DNA of 64,000 nucleotides from Spongiibacter nanhainus. Lineage in GTDB: Bacteria > Pseudomonadota > Gammaproteobacteria > Pseudomonadales > Spongiibacteraceae. Positions within the stretch are counted from its first letter, which is position 1. Every line of letters starts with the position of its first letter. The position numbers were made by a program, and so were the translations under genes. The stretch is taken from contig NZ_CP066167.1 of assembly GCF_016132545.1 (NCBI RefSeq), positions 2,135,001-2,199,000 of the forward strand, in the 5' to 3' direction. The notes below the pieces were generated by a model that was not told where the DNA came from, ran no database searches, and saw only the letters and a program-made list of their open reading frames with translations. Shown here one piece after another: positions 1 through 8,659 of this stretch.

Positions 1-1216
1 CATCTATCATGGCACCGATGGCAATCGCGATTCCTCCAAGGGACATAATGTTTGCATTAATGCCTTGCCAGTACATCACAATAAAGGCCGTCAGGATTCC
101 CAGCGGCAGGCTAACGACTGCCACCAGTGATGACCTGACATGAAATAAGAAAATGACACAGATCAACGCGACGATAGCAAGCTCTTCAACCAGACTTTTC
201 CATAAACTGTCAATGGCGCTAGAGATCAATCGAGATCGGTCGTAAACCGTGACAATTTCTACGCCTTCCGGCAAACCCACCTTGAGTTTTTCCAACTTTG
301 CTTTGACGCCATCAATGGTTTTCTGGGCATTCTCGCCAAAGCGCATGACGACAATCCCACCTACCACTTCTCCCTCACCATTAAGTTCAGCAATACCACG
401 GCGCATTTGCGGACCCAGTTCAATATCGGCCACATCCTTTAATAACAGCGGTGTGCCATTCATATCCAAACCCAGAGGAATGGTTCTCAGATCGTCAATA
501 CCCTGGATATAGCCACTGGCACGCACCATATATTCCGCTTCACTCATCTCCACAACAGAAGCACCAACTTCCTGATTACCACGTTGGATGGCCATCTGGA
601 TATGAGAGAGAGGAATATTAAAAGCACGAAGCTTGTCCGGATTTACTTTGACCTGATACTGTTTGACCATACCGCCAAGCGCAGAGACTTCTGACACCCC
701 CGGCACCGTTTGCAGTTCGTATTTCAAAAACCAATCCTGCAGGCTGCGCAACTGACTGATGTCGTGCTGACCAGTTCTATCTACCAACGCGTAGAGATAA
801 ACCCATCCCACGCCAGTCGCATCCGGTCCCAATTGTGGTCTGGCACTGGGTGGCAGCGTCGGCGCCACCTGCGACAGGTATTCCAATACCCGCGAGCGGG
901 CCCAGTAAGCATCGGTATCTTCATCAAAAATGACATAGACATAGGAGTCGCCAAAAAACGAGTAGCCGCGTACGGTGACCGCACCCGGTACTGACAACAT
1001 GGCAGTAGTCAGCGGATAGGTGACCTGATCTTCCACCACCTGCGGCGCCTGCCCCGGATAACTGGTTTTGATAATCACCTGCACGTCCGACAAATCGGGA
1101 ATAGCATCTACCGGTGTATTTTTAAGGGACCAGCCACCAATTCCCACCAACATCAAAGTGGCCAGCAGCACAAAAAAACGGTTATGAACGGACCAGCGAA
1201 TAATGGATTCAATCAT
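1..1216 (-). CDS. cusA: CusA/SilA-type heavy-metal RND efflux pump, N-terminal part (cut by window edge)
   Basis: Reading leftward from ATG at 1216, the frame stays open for 405 codons to the window edge, so only the N-terminal part is present (the family is about 1040 aa). The protein starts [18 protein letters not shown], with the first RND membrane helix. It then carries the HME-RND signatures [31 protein letters not shown] and [10 protein letters not shown], the porter domain, and the start of the TM2-TM3 block ([21 protein letters not shown]). This inner-membrane proton antiporter drives Cu+/Ag+ (possibly other metals) out through the tripartite pump. A GGGGAG ribosome site six bases before the ATG overlaps the end of cusB, so the genes are co-transcribed. 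The exact metal cannot be fixed because the central methionine cluster lies beyond the edge. Confidence 0.93.
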   Translation of the reverse strand, partial: MIESIIRWSVHNRFFVLLATLMLVGIGGWSLKNTPVDAIPDLSDVQVIIKTSYPGQAPQVVEDQVTYPLTTAMLSVPGAVTVRGYSFFGDSYVYVIFDEDTDAYWARSRVLEYLSQVAPTLPPSARPQLGPDATGVGWVYLYALVDRTGQHDISQLRSLQDWFLKYELQTVPGVSEVSALGGMVKQYQVKVNPDKLRAFNIPLSHIQMAIQRGNQEVGASVVEMSEAEYMVRASGYIQGIDDLRTIPLGLDMNGTPLLLKDVADIELGPQMRRGIAELNGEGEVVGGIVVMRFGENAQKTIDGVKAKLEKLKVGLPEGVEIVTVYDRSRLISSAIDSLWKSLVEELAIVALICVIFLFHVRSSLVAVVSLPLGILTAFIVMYWQGINANIMSLGGIAIAIGAMID

Positions 1217-1219
1217 GCT

Positions 1220-2884
1220 TTACTCCCCGTCACCTGAGTGCTGTTGCTGATTGGAGTGATCCATCTTTGAATGATCAACCGTGTTAGGTTCCTTACCATC
1301 CTGGTTCATTTGTGCATGATTCATCTGGCTGTGATCCATTTCGGAGTGATCCATCTCACCGTGATTCATCTGACTATGATCCAATTTCTCTTCGTCCTCC
1401 GAAGATATGTCCTCCTCACTCTCGCCACTCATAATATGTGTGCCAGTCATTTCATACTGCCCGTTATCGAGCTTGGTAATTTCCATGTGCAGCTGAGTAC
1501 CAAGTGTTAACGCCTCAAAATTAACTTTTGGATTAACCTGAAAATCCATGGTCATTTCTGGCCATTCCCAAGCATCAATCGCTTCATGCTTGACTGTCAC
1601 CATTCGATGATTCGGCATCACGCTCTTGATCGTGGCGGCAACCCAAACTGAGCTAGGCTGATCTTCGCCGTGGTGCATCCGCTTAAAGTCTGAGGTTTTG
1701 CTGGATTCGGAATCAATCAGGAACTGGGCAGACGTAACAATGCGCTCACCGTCTTTTAAACCAGAAAGGATTTCCACCTTATCTTCACCAATTCTGCCTA
1801 CCTTCACTGCGATGGACTTAAAACGCCCTTCACCTTTTGCCAATACCACTCTTGATTGGCTACCGGTACGAATCAGTGCTTCACGGGGAATGAGTAAAGT
1901 CTCCCGCGAGGGCTTGGTAACTATTGTCATTTGCGCAAACATGCCCGGCCTCAGGAATCTATCCGAGCTGTCAAAATGCACCCTAACCTGAGCGGTACGC
2001 GTTTTGGCGTTCAGAGAGGGGTAAATATAATCAACATTTCCTTTCCACTCGCGACCGGGTAAATAATCCAGTCGCATGCGCACTGCATCACCCACTTGCA
2101 CACTGGCCGCCTGCCGTTCAAATATTTCACCAATCACCCAGATATGCTCCAGTTGGCCTATGGCCATCATCTCCATACCCGGCTTAACAAACATCCCTTC
2201 CCGAGTGTTCAGATTATCCAATACCCCAGATTGAGGTGCGGTGATGGTAATGGTCTGACTAACCTTGCCGGATTTTTTTAGGCGATTGATTTCTGAATGA
2301 GGCACTTGCAAGGCCGATAGCCGCTCCATGGCAGCCGTTATTAGTGTTGGATTATTTCGTTTTAATGCCAGCAACAGTTCTTCCTGGGCATTGACCAAAG
2401 TCGGCGAATACAACGCATACAGCGGCTCACCCTGTATAACCGGATCACCCGCAGCTTTGACATGGAGCTTTTCGATCCAACCCTCCACCCGTGGATGAAT
2501 GTGAACAAGGCGATCTTCATCGTATTGCACATAACCCACTGTACTGATGGTTAGATCCAAACGCCCCCGAGTGACAGGGGCTGTACGTACCCCCAGATTG
2601 TTAACTACATCCGGAGAGATGGTGACTGTGCCAATCTCCTGATCGCCGACCGCGTCTTTATACACAGGTATCAGATCCATCCCCATAGGAGATTTACCCG
2701 GATTATCGCGCTTATAGTTGGGGTCCATCGGCGCGACCCAGTAGAGTGGTTTTTTCTCGGCAGCAACGTCATCACTGCCTGTGGTCTCTTTCATACGCCA
2801 TAGGGCCGAGTAGTGCGAAAGGGTCGCTGTCGCAATCAACAAGGCAACTGTAATGAAAAAAGATTTATTCAATTGAATCTTCAT
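1220..2884 (-). CDS. cusB: CusB-type periplasmic adaptor with fused heavy-metal-binding and CusF domains
   Basis: Membrane-fusion protein of the RND pump, 554 aa against about 400 for plain CusB. Domains in order: an N-terminal membrane anchor (about 5-25); a heavy-metal-binding motif with YWVAPMDPN and GKSPMGMDLIPVY (about 47-75); barrel-sandwich/lipoyl and beta-barrel adaptor domains (about 90-400); a C-terminal CusF-like domain (about 411-484) with the copper-site pattern WPEMTMDF; and a His/Met/Asp-rich tail (about 492-550) built of repeated DHSxM/NHxxM units. The extra metal sites suggest that one polypeptide both chaperones and exports copper or silver. ATG at 2884 overlaps the stop of the upstream outer-membrane gene by 4 bp and has an AAGGA site. 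Confidence 0.93.
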   Translation of the reverse strand: MKIQLNKSFFITVALLIATATLSHYSALWRMKETTGSDDVAAEKKPLYWVAPMDPNYKRDNPGKSPMGMDLIPVYKDAVGDQEIGTVTISPDVVNNLGVRTAPVTRGRLDLTISTVGYVQYDEDRLVHIHPRVEGWIEKLHVKAAGDPVIQGEPLYALYSPTLVNAQEELLLALKRNNPTLITAAMERLSALQVPHSEINRLKKSGKVSQTITITAPQSGVLDNLNTREGMFVKPGMEMMAIGQLEHIWVIGEIFERQAASVQVGDAVRMRLDYLPGREWKGNVDYIYPSLNAKTRTAQVRVHFDSSDRFLRPGMFAQMTIVTKPSRETLLIPREALIRTGSQSRVVLAKGEGRFKSIAVKVGRIGEDKVEILSGLKDGERIVTSAQFLIDSESSKTSDFKRMHHGEDQPSSVWVAATIKSVMPNHRMVTVKHEAIDAWEWPEMTMDFQVNPKVNFEALTLGTQLHMEITKLDNGQYEMTGTHIMSGESEEDISSEDEEKLDHSQMNHGEMDHSEMDHSQMNHAQMNQDGKEPNTVDHSKMDHSNQQQHSGDGE

Positions 2885-4218
2885 GGGGTTAATCCTTCAG
2901 CGTGTTCTCTGCTGGTGGCGGGAAACGGTTCTGAACCATTTTTGGACAAGAGGTAATTCAACTCGGCAATCATCTTCAGCCGATCAATCCTGATCGTTAA
3001 AAAGTCGATCTTGGCATTTAACTCAGCAATGCGGGCGCGCACCGCTTCGGCAAAGTCGCCGTCGTCGTTGTTGTAGGCGGCCAGGGCAGCTTCGGCCTGC
3101 TCTGACATTTGCGGCAATAACTGCCCGGCGTAGAGCGCGCGACGATCATTCAGGCGCTGTAGCTGTACCAAGGCCGTATCCAGTTCCGCCATCAGCTTTC
3201 GCGCCATCAGTAACTTGTCAGTTTTTATGGCCTCAGCCCGGGAAGTGGCCGCACTGACGTCTTTATCCTGTCGCTTGCCGGTGAAAAGCGGCAGGTCAAA
3301 GGTCACACCGACAGAAAAAAAATCAGCCCGGTCACGCCCCATGGGATCATCGTCCCTATAGCCATATTGGGCGGAAAGACCCCACTCAGGTTTATATTTC
3401 TGGCGCGCTAATTCGACCCCGGTCTCCATGGCATCAATACGCTGATCAAGCGCCCGCAAGAGTGGGTGCCGGTTGACCTGTTCATAGAGCCAACGATCAC
3501 TATCCGGCTGACCTCCCACCGACGCCGGCTCATCACCGTACTGACTGGGCACAAGCTGCGCTAACGGCAGACTGGCAAGACCGCCGACCCACTCGGATAA
3601 ACGCTGTTGGGCTGACTCCGACTGTTGCCGCAGCACCGTCAAACGATCATCCAACCGGGTAAGCTCCAATTGGGCCCGGATAATATCCTGCTGGCGAGCA
3701 CCTCCCAGTGCCGACGAATAGCTCGCTTTGGTTGCATCCACCAAATGTTCAAATAGCGAGCGATCCTGCTCAATCAATCGAATGCTCTCCTGGGCCCTGA
3801 ATGCGTCCAGCCACAACTGCGAGACAATAGCCGTTACCCTGGCCTGACGATTCTGCCTGAGCAACGGCTCCTGTTCCGCCAACTCCTGTTTCTGACGGCT
3901 GGACAGCGCCAGACTATCGCCGCGAGGGAACACCTGACTAACACCTACAGTGAGCTGCGTCATAGGCTCCTGGTTGATATCGAAGCTATCGGTAGGAAAG
4001 TTAGCCGCCATCAGGCTGACCTTGGGGTCTGGAAGCGTCGATGCTGAAATTGATTCGCTGGTCAAAGCATCTTCGCGATGCCGGCTACCGTTCAGCCAGG
4101 GATCCGTGGCAATGGCATGGGCGATGGCCTCATCCAGACTCAGCTTATTAGTCGGGCTCTGAGCAAACGCAGGAAACCCCACCAGCAAAAATAATAAAAA
4201 TACCCATTGAATGTTCAT
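2881..4218 (-). CDS. TolC-family outer-membrane efflux protein (CusC/CzcC-like)
   Basis: 445 aa with a clear signal peptide (IQWVFLLFLLVGFPAFAQ, cleaved about residue 20). It has the two-fold repeated helical architecture of outer-membrane efflux proteins: LSLDEAIAHAIATDPWL opens the first repeat, and a second block begins near GVELARQKYKPEWGLSAQYGYR. It should form the outer-membrane trimeric channel of the CusCBA-type pump encoded directly downstream (4-bp overlap with cusB). The C-rich lipobox of some CusC proteins is absent, so this looks like a non-lipidated CzcC-type member. The start at 4218 is preceded by AGGA nine bases upstream. Confidence 0.9.
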   Translation of the reverse strand: MNIQWVFLLFLLVGFPAFAQSPTNKLSLDEAIAHAIATDPWLNGSRHREDALTSESISASTLPDPKVSLMAANFPTDSFDINQEPMTQLTVGVSQVFPRGDSLALSSRQKQELAEQEPLLRQNRQARVTAIVSQLWLDAFRAQESIRLIEQDRSLFEHLVDATKASYSSALGGARQQDIIRAQLELTRLDDRLTVLRQQSESAQQRLSEWVGGLASLPLAQLVPSQYGDEPASVGGQPDSDRWLYEQVNRHPLLRALDQRIDAMETGVELARQKYKPEWGLSAQYGYRDDDPMGRDRADFFSVGVTFDLPLFTGKRQDKDVSAATSRAEAIKTDKLLMARKLMAELDTALVQLQRLNDRRALYAGQLLPQMSEQAEAALAAYNNDDGDFAEAVRARIAELNAKIDFLTIRIDRLKMIAELNYLLSKNGSEPFPATSREHAEGLTP

Positions 4219-4229
4219 CGTTATATGTC

Positions 4230-4730
4230 CTATTGCTGATCGCGACTATTCACAGATGCAAACACGTCAGCCGAACCGTCTTTTTTAAGCAGCCATACCT
4301 TATAAGCTGTAAACCTGTCACCCATCTCCATACCAGGGCTGCCTGCCGGCATGCCGGGCACACTAAGGCCGATGGCGTCATCGGGAGGGTTTTCCAGAAA
4401 CTGCTGAACAAAGCGCGCCGGGATATGGCCTTCGAATACATAACCGTCGCTCGAAACTGCCGTATGGCAGGACTGGAATTCAGGTGTTATGCCATAGTCA
4501 TTTTTAATGCGATTCAAGTCCGACGGATGGTGGGTTTCTGTGTCGAAACCAACATCTTCCATATGGTGAACCCATTGCTGGCAGCATTGACAGGTGCGGC
4601 TTTTATAAACATCCAACGAGGCAATCGTTGCGCTTTTAGTTGCGTGATTTTCGCTTTCGGAACAAGCGGCAAGAAATAACAGGAATAGGATCAGCGCCGG
4701 AAAGCGCAGATAGGTATGTAACGGCTTCAT
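4230..4730 (-). CDS. DUF411 family lipoprotein, metal-associated
   Basis: Small secreted protein (about 166 aa) with a lipoprotein signal (LILFLLFLAAC, lipobox Cys near residue 23). The DUF411 core begins SLDVYKSRTCQCCQQWVHHM with the CxCC metal-binding cysteines and continues with HIPARFVQQFL, GLSVPGMPAGSPGMEMG and YKVWLL. DUF411 proteins occur beside copper and mercury resistance genes, and their biochemical role is not settled. A TTG 12 bases upstream is open, but the ATG at 4730 has a GGGAG site five bases before it and gives a better signal peptide. The gene ends 11 bp before the outer-membrane efflux gene and is probably the first gene of the operon. Confidence 0.88.
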   Translation of the reverse strand: MKPLHTYLRFPALILFLLFLAACSESENHATKSATIASLDVYKSRTCQCCQQWVHHMEDVGFDTETHHPSDLNRIKNDYGITPEFQSCHTAVSSDGYVFEGHIPARFVQQFLENPPDDAIGLSVPGMPAGSPGMEMGDRFTAYKVWLLKKDGSADVFASVNSRDQQ

Positions 4731-4831
4731 GATGACTCCCAATCAAGAGTTGCTGTGAACGCGCTCGTAGCGATGGCGCGTTTTAAACATACGTTATGGG
4801 AGTTTTGATCTCCCGCTTATCGAGTCGTCAG

Positions 4832-4850
4832 ACGCCTGAATTTCAGGCGT
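4832..4850. terminator. perfect 9+1+9 palindrome between the CopL-like and DUF411 genes
   Basis: ACGCCTGAA, one base, then TTCAGGCGT. It lies just downstream of the CopL-like gene (minus strand) and upstream of the efflux operon. There is no U-run, so it is either a weak or attenuating hairpin or a binding site; the terminator label is tentative. Confidence 0.35.
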
Positions 4851-4857
4851 ACCAACC

Positions 4858-5244
4858 CTACTTCAGCGGGAAATGGGGGGGGCGAAACAGCGAGGAAGCT
4901 GCCTGGGAGAGGAAGGAAACCGAATACGCTGTATTGAGGGTTTGAGAAAACTGGACGGAAAACGACGACAGTGTACTCACCACCGCAACGCTTGCAGAGA
5001 TGCAATCCAGCTGAGAGCAGTGATCCTGGCTGCAACAATCAGCGGCATCAGCCGTAAGGGCATTATTAATCTGGATATTGTTTGCCTTGGTATGGCTTCC
5101 ATGATCCATTGCCCCCGTCATTACTGGAACATCGGGTTCGTGACTCATCTTGTGGCAGGGCAATTTCGCAGCAGCAAACGACTGGCTGGTGAAAGCCAGT
5201 AACGCGAAGATTGCCATGTAAAATCTGAATCTGCTAAGCCACAT
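4858..5244 (-). CDS. small secreted Cys/His-rich protein, CopL-like
   Basis: About 128 aa with an N-terminal signal peptide (FYMAIFALLAFTSQSFAAA). The mature part is short and carries potential metal ligands: PCHKMSH, GAMDHGSH and ADCCSQDHCSQLDC. Proteins of this pattern occur beside copper efflux genes and are annotated as CopL-family metal-binding regulatory proteins; that assignment is by pattern only. The ATG at 5244 is preferred to an upstream TTG at 5253. It reads in the same direction as the DUF411-cusCBA operon, about 130 bp upstream of it. Confidence 0.6.
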   Translation of the reverse strand: MWLSRFRFYMAIFALLAFTSQSFAAAKLPCHKMSHEPDVPVMTGAMDHGSHTKANNIQINNALTADAADCCSQDHCSQLDCISASVAVVSTLSSFSVQFSQTLNTAYSVSFLSQAASSLFRPPHFPLK

Positions 5245-5350
5245 AATCTGCAAATGGTTATATTAACATTAGGAAGGATACCTTATTCTCTCGAAAGTTC
5301 AAACATAACGCCCTTGATGATTGACATAGATCAATCAACGGATACTTCCA

Positions 5351-6001
5351 TTAAGCGCCAGAACTGCAAATATTGACGTGAGCTTGAGGTTCACCCCGCC
5401 AGGATTGACCTGCACTTCGAAGTACTTCATAGGCCGTGTGCAAAAAAACGACAGCAACGATACTAGCAACTATCAAGTCCGGCCAATAAGAATCGAGCCA
5501 AATAACCAGAACTCCTGAAATAATCACCCCGGTATTACTGATCACATCGTTGCGGGAACACAGCCACACAGAGCGCATATTCACGTCCTCGCCCCGATGC
5601 TTCATCAGCAGTCCGAAGCAAATCAGGTTGCCAATCAGCGCTACGCCTGCAACTGCCATCATCACCAACCCAATTGGCTGTGGTTCTCCCAGCAGACTGG
5701 CGATAATCGTGAGGATAAGGCCCAGCCCAAAGGTGAGCTGAATCAACCCTTTCATAAAGGCTGCCCCGGCACGCCAGCGCACACTGCGAGCAACCACGAA
5801 GAGGCTTATGGCATAGACCAGGCTGTCACCGAGATTATCGGCGGAATCCGCCATCAGCGCCTTGGAGTCCGCCCAGATGCCAGCGCCGAGTTCCGCGGCG
5901 AACATCAGGATATTGATCCACAGGACAACGTACAGGGTTTTACGGCGCCCCGCCGTGGCCAGTTGGTCAACCGTATCAACATCGCAGCAACCTGAACTCA
6001 T
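5351..6001 (-). CDS. short cation diffusion facilitator (CDF) transporter
   Basis: 216 aa, starting MSSGCCDVD at ATG 6001 with a strong GGAGAGG site. It has about six membrane helices: TLYVVLWINILMFAAELGAGI, then ADSADNLGDSLVYAISLFVV, GLILTIIASLL, IGLVMMAVAGVALIGNLICF, NTGVIISGVLVIWL and LIVASIVAVVFLHTAY. Acidic metal-site residues lie in helix 2 (DSADNLGDS) and helix 5 (RNDVISN). The protein stops right after the last helix, so it lacks the roughly 90-residue cytoplasmic domain of ordinary CDF proteins. Cysteines at the N-terminus (GCC) and C-terminus (ICSSGA) could bind metal. It is divergent from a MerR regulator and probably exports Cd/Zn/Pb-type ions. Confidence 0.85.
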   Translation of the reverse strand: MSSGCCDVDTVDQLATAGRRKTLYVVLWINILMFAAELGAGIWADSKALMADSADNLGDSLVYAISLFVVARSVRWRAGAAFMKGLIQLTFGLGLILTIIASLLGEPQPIGLVMMAVAGVALIGNLICFGLLMKHRGEDVNMRSVWLCSRNDVISNTGVIISGVLVIWLDSYWPDLIVASIVAVVFLHTAYEVLRSAGQSWRGEPQAHVNICSSGA

Positions 6002-6032
6002 TATCCTCTCCAAGCATTGTGTCTTCTCTGCT

Positions 6033-6063
6033 ACCATAAAGTCTGTAACCGTTACAGAGTCAA
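6033..6063 (-). promoter_or_regulatory. MerR-type promoter/operator of the CDF gene
   Basis: On the minus strand a -35 TTGACT (6058-6063) and a -10 TATGGT (6033-6038) are separated by 19 bp, the over-long spacer diagnostic of MerR-activated promoters. A perfect 15-bp dyad CTGTAAC-C-GTTACAG fills the spacer at 6043-6057. It sits between the CDF gene and the divergent regulator gene, so the regulator should repress and then activate the CDF gene and probably limit its own transcription. Confidence 0.88.
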
Positions 6064-6073
6064 GAGACACACC

Positions 6074-6463
6074 ATGAAGATTGGCGAGGCATCACGACTG
6101 TCGGGCTGCCATATCGAAACCATTCGCTACTATGAACGGGTGGGCATTCTTTCACCTACTGCGCGTTCGGAAAGTGGCTACCGTTGTTACGCAGACCATC
6201 ATATCCAGCAGCTACGCTTTATTCTTCATGCTCGTGAGCTGGGTTTTTCCTTGGACGATATCCGGGAACTGCTGTCGCTCAAAGAACAACCCGATCTTTC
6301 CTGTCAGGCGGTGGACAGTATTACCGACAAGCATCTGCACGGAATTCGCAACCGCATCAGGCACCTTGAATCTCTGGCCAGGGAGTTACGGCGTATATCT
6401 GCAAGCTGTTCAGGTGGTCACATTGCCGAATGCCGTATCTTGGAGGCCCTAGGCAAACACTAG
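6074..6463 (+). CDS. MerR-family heavy-metal regulator (CadR/PbrR/ZntR-like)
   Basis: 129 aa from ATG 6074. It has an N-terminal winged-helix MerR domain (MKIGEASRLSGCHIETIRYYERVGIL), a dimerisation helix, and a C-terminal metal-binding loop. Cysteines stand at 12, 38, 77, 112 and 120. Cys77 with the pair 112/120 in SCSGGHIAECRILEAL matches the thiolate site of CadR/PbrR-type sensors, so Cd, Pb or Zn is the likely inducer, not Cu (CueR has a different C-terminal CxxxxxxxC pattern). An open frame extends upstream to 6017, but only the ATG at 6074 gives a normal MerR N-terminus. The gene is divergent from the CDF transporter over a shared operator. Confidence 0.9.
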   Translation: MKIGEASRLSGCHIETIRYYERVGILSPTARSESGYRCYADHHIQQLRFILHARELGFSLDDIRELLSLKEQPDLSCQAVDSITDKHLHGIRNRIRHLESLARELRRISASCSGGHIAECRILEALGKH

Positions 6464-6616
6464 TGATTAAACAGGTTCGAAGCCTTGAAAGCACCTTGTA
6501 GGTATTGCACCTAGTTACCCGAATTAAGATAGAGATTGAGTGCCACTAATTGATGGTTCCCTAGATCACCAGAAGCACCATCAAAGTTGAGAGTTCCCTA
6601 TGGCGGAAAGTCCAAT

Positions 6617-7537
6617 TCAAGTCACACTGGCTAACCGCGTCGACAACATATCGGCCTGCTCGGCAAATTTCTTCGCATTGGCTTTCCGCAATTTTGCCAG
6701 GTTGTGCAACTTCCAACGAATACCGGGCAAATGTTCAAGATGAGTGATACCCATTAGCGACCAATCGGGAGCACCGGCTACCAGCGATAGCAGAAATTGC
6801 CGTTCCTTGCCGTCGAGCCCTGACTGAAGTTCATCAATCATTCGATCACGTGTCGCCAGTAATGCTTCGAGCGCCACGGAGTCGGCTGTCATCCCTTCGA
6901 AGTTATGCTTGTAGTCATGGCCAATATCCCTCAGCTGTGGGAACAACACTTCATGTACCGGACGGTTATGACTGGCCAGGTACACAACGAAGGCCCGGCG
7001 AATGCCGGGCGTGATGCCCTCATGCTCAAACAGCTGCATCACGTCGAACAGATCACGGGGATGCTGACGGTCCAGTGCGGCGACCAGCTTGCCACCATAA
7101 AGGTCCTCCAGTGACGCCACGGGGATTTCCAAATCGGCCATCAGCACATCACTGGCGAGAGGTGTAATAGACGCCCGACGCACCGGCTTCACTGTTCCAC
7201 GCAGAACGAAATTGGCTTCGATTTTGACTTCGGTTCCCCCACGGCGCACCAACAGCTTGGTCTCACCCGCCTCAGCGGCCAGCATGTGTGTCTGAAATCC
7301 ATGTTTGTTCAGGCGCTCCGCCGCCTGCCGAATCGCGTCGTTAATCCGAGCCAGTGCCTGTTCACGCGGCAGGGAGTGGTCCGGGAATACCAGATCAAGA
7401 TCCACCGACAGTCGCGGCATGTCGCGCACAAAGAGGTTGATGGCCGTACCACCTTTCAAGGCAAACGTGTCATCCACAAAGACCAGTGGTGCCACTTGTG
7501 TCAACAGGCGTGCGGTATCGAGATACGCCGTATTCAT
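6617..7537 (-). CDS. AbiEii-type nucleotidyltransferase toxin (system 1)
   Basis: 306 aa. It has the polymerase-beta-like nucleotidyltransferase signature of AbiEii/type IV toxins: KGGTAINLF (residues 28-36) and SVDLDLVF with the DxD pair at about 46/48, followed by the central lysine/acid region (TEVKIEANFVLRG) and the conserved GGKLVAALDRQHPRDLFDV block. The family transfers nucleotides to tRNA or related targets and causes growth arrest on phage infection; the substrate here is unknown. It is translated from the 4-bp overlap with the upstream antitoxin gene (7534-7537). No disruption is visible. Confidence 0.92.
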   Translation of the reverse strand: MNTAYLDTARLLTQVAPLVFVDDTFALKGGTAINLFVRDMPRLSVDLDLVFPDHSLPREQALARINDAIRQAAERLNKHGFQTHMLAAEAGETKLLVRRGGTEVKIEANFVLRGTVKPVRRASITPLASDVLMADLEIPVASLEDLYGGKLVAALDRQHPRDLFDVMQLFEHEGITPGIRRAFVVYLASHNRPVHEVLFPQLRDIGHDYKHNFEGMTADSVALEALLATRDRMIDELQSGLDGKERQFLLSLVAGAPDWSLMGITHLEHLPGIRWKLHNLAKLRKANAKKFAEQADMLSTRLASVT

Positions 7538-8271
7538 GGCTTTAGCACCAACAGGCCGTCGCTGGATTTGGATACCCAGGGCCGGTCACTGCCGGTCGGC
7601 AACGTGTCCGGATCAAGTTTCTCTGCCCATGGCAATCCACCCTCGCGACCCAGTTGGAGGCAAAGTCGCACCGTCTTGACACTGGTACAGTGCTGCAACA
7701 GTTCACGCAGCACGTTGACACGCAAATTGTAGGTACTTTCGACGAGTTCGCGGGCTTCCTGCAAAGGCTGGCGCACGCCGACTTCGCTGAGCAGTTCCAA
7801 CAGTGCTCGTTCCGGCGACGAAACCTGCGGCGCCCCCTCCCGTCTCTCAAAAGGCATGGCATGCAACAAGTTGTCACAGTCCTCGTCGAACAGACGCTTG
7901 CGGTGATACTGGGCCGGAAAGCGGTCGGTGAACCAGTCCGGCAAATGACCGTCGGCCCAACCATAAAGAAGTAACGTCGATTGTTGCGATACGTACTGAC
8001 GCACACCATACCAATCGAGCGCCGACTTGCCGCCGACGTGGAGTCCTGCAAGTTTGCGCTGCAACAGAAGGAGACAGGGATGCAGCTTTAATTCTTCGTT
8101 TGGCCGGCAGTAAACCCCTCTCGCCAACCGCATCAACCATCCGGCCCGCACGTAGTGAACCGCCAAGTCGGCAGAGATATCCAGGGCCGCCAGATCTTCC
8201 GACGTCAGCGGCGCCCCTGGCTCCAGCCTGGTATAGAGAATATTTAGTTTGCTCGTGTTTTTCGTAGCCAT
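7534..8271 (-). CDS. AbiEi-type antitoxin and autorepressor (system 1)
   Basis: About 245 aa from ATG 8271 (MATKNTSKLNILYTRL). It has an N-terminal winged-helix AbiEi domain (LTSEDLAALDISADLAVHYVRAGWLMRLARGVYCRP) and a long C-terminal AbiEi antitoxin domain with SSPERALLELLSEVG. The frame is open 15 codons further upstream to 8316, but 8271 is preferred because the extension would run back through the promoter and an operator. Family members neutralise AbiEii without stable complex formation and repress their own operon through inverted repeats, and two such repeats flank the start here. Confidence 0.9.
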   Translation of the reverse strand: MATKNTSKLNILYTRLEPGAPLTSEDLAALDISADLAVHYVRAGWLMRLARGVYCRPNEELKLHPCLLLLQRKLAGLHVGGKSALDWYGVRQYVSQQSTLLLYGWADGHLPDWFTDRFPAQYHRKRLFDEDCDNLLHAMPFERREGAPQVSSPERALLELLSEVGVRQPLQEARELVESTYNLRVNVLRELLQHCTSVKTVRLCLQLGREGGLPWAEKLDPDTLPTGSDRPWVSKSSDGLLVLKP

Positions 8272-8343
8272 GCTACGATTTATACAGCTTTCCCAAATAC
8301 TAGTCAATTTAATCAACCTATTTTAATCGTAGCTATACTACGA
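8262..8343 (-). promoter_or_regulatory. Promoter and two operators of the AbiE system 1 operon
   Basis: Two identical inverted repeats, TCGTAG-N5-CTACGA, lie at 8262-8278 and 8327-8343 (centres 65 bp apart). Between them is a minus-strand sigma70 promoter: -35 TTGACT (8302-8307), a 17-bp spacer and -10 TATAAA (8279-8284). The downstream repeat covers both the expected transcription start and the ATG at 8271, so the mRNA would be leaderless or nearly so. The two-repeat layout agrees with published AbiEi autoregulation. Confidence 0.85.
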
Positions 8344-8605
8344 TATTTTATATTTTTCTAAATAAGGAGGAGTAGTAGCGGTAGCCACTGATCGCAAATC
8401 ATTATCCAAAATCCGCTCCATATGCGGATATTCAGGCATGATTATCCGATTACCTGTCTATCGGTCGCACGGACGGAGTGGCCTGAGAAGGACTGCGCGC
8501 CTTCTTTTACCCTTCCGCCCCCCCCTATACCGCGCCATAAAAGCCTCCAGCCAGCATCCCCACCCCGCCAGTCCCCTTCGGCCAGGAGCACAAAACCATT
8601 CTGGT
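8344..8605. other. Non-coding stretch between the two divergent AbiE operons
   Basis: About 260 bp with no convincing gene. It holds a short inverted repeat ATCCGC-N7-GCGGAT (8411-8429) and a C-rich stretch near 8510-8580. The frame open from 8438 reads proline/arginine-rich sequence without homology and is only an upstream extension of the DUF6088 gene frame. Confidence 0.6.
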
Positions 8606-8647
8606 TACATGATGTCAGAAACTAAGTTATACTTCTTACATCATGTA
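8605..8647 (+). promoter_or_regulatory. Promoter and paired operator boxes of AbiE system 2
   Basis: A perfect 10-bp inverted repeat, TACATGATGT (8606-8615) and ACATCATGTA (8638-8647), brackets the promoter. Each arm is itself a half-palindrome ACAT-N-ATGT, and the two boxes are 31 bp apart centre to centre (three helical turns). -10 TATACT is at 8628-8633, with a weak -35 TTACAT at 8605-8610 and a 17-bp spacer. Box 1 covers the -35 and box 2 the start point, an arrangement suited to repression by the DUF6088 antitoxin. Confidence 0.78.
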
Positions 8648-8659
8648 GAGGCACCACCA

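Noticed and set aside
5862-6077. 71-aa plus-strand frame running into the MerR gene region
   Set aside because: It is antisense to the CDF gene and crosses the MerR operator, without its own ribosome site.
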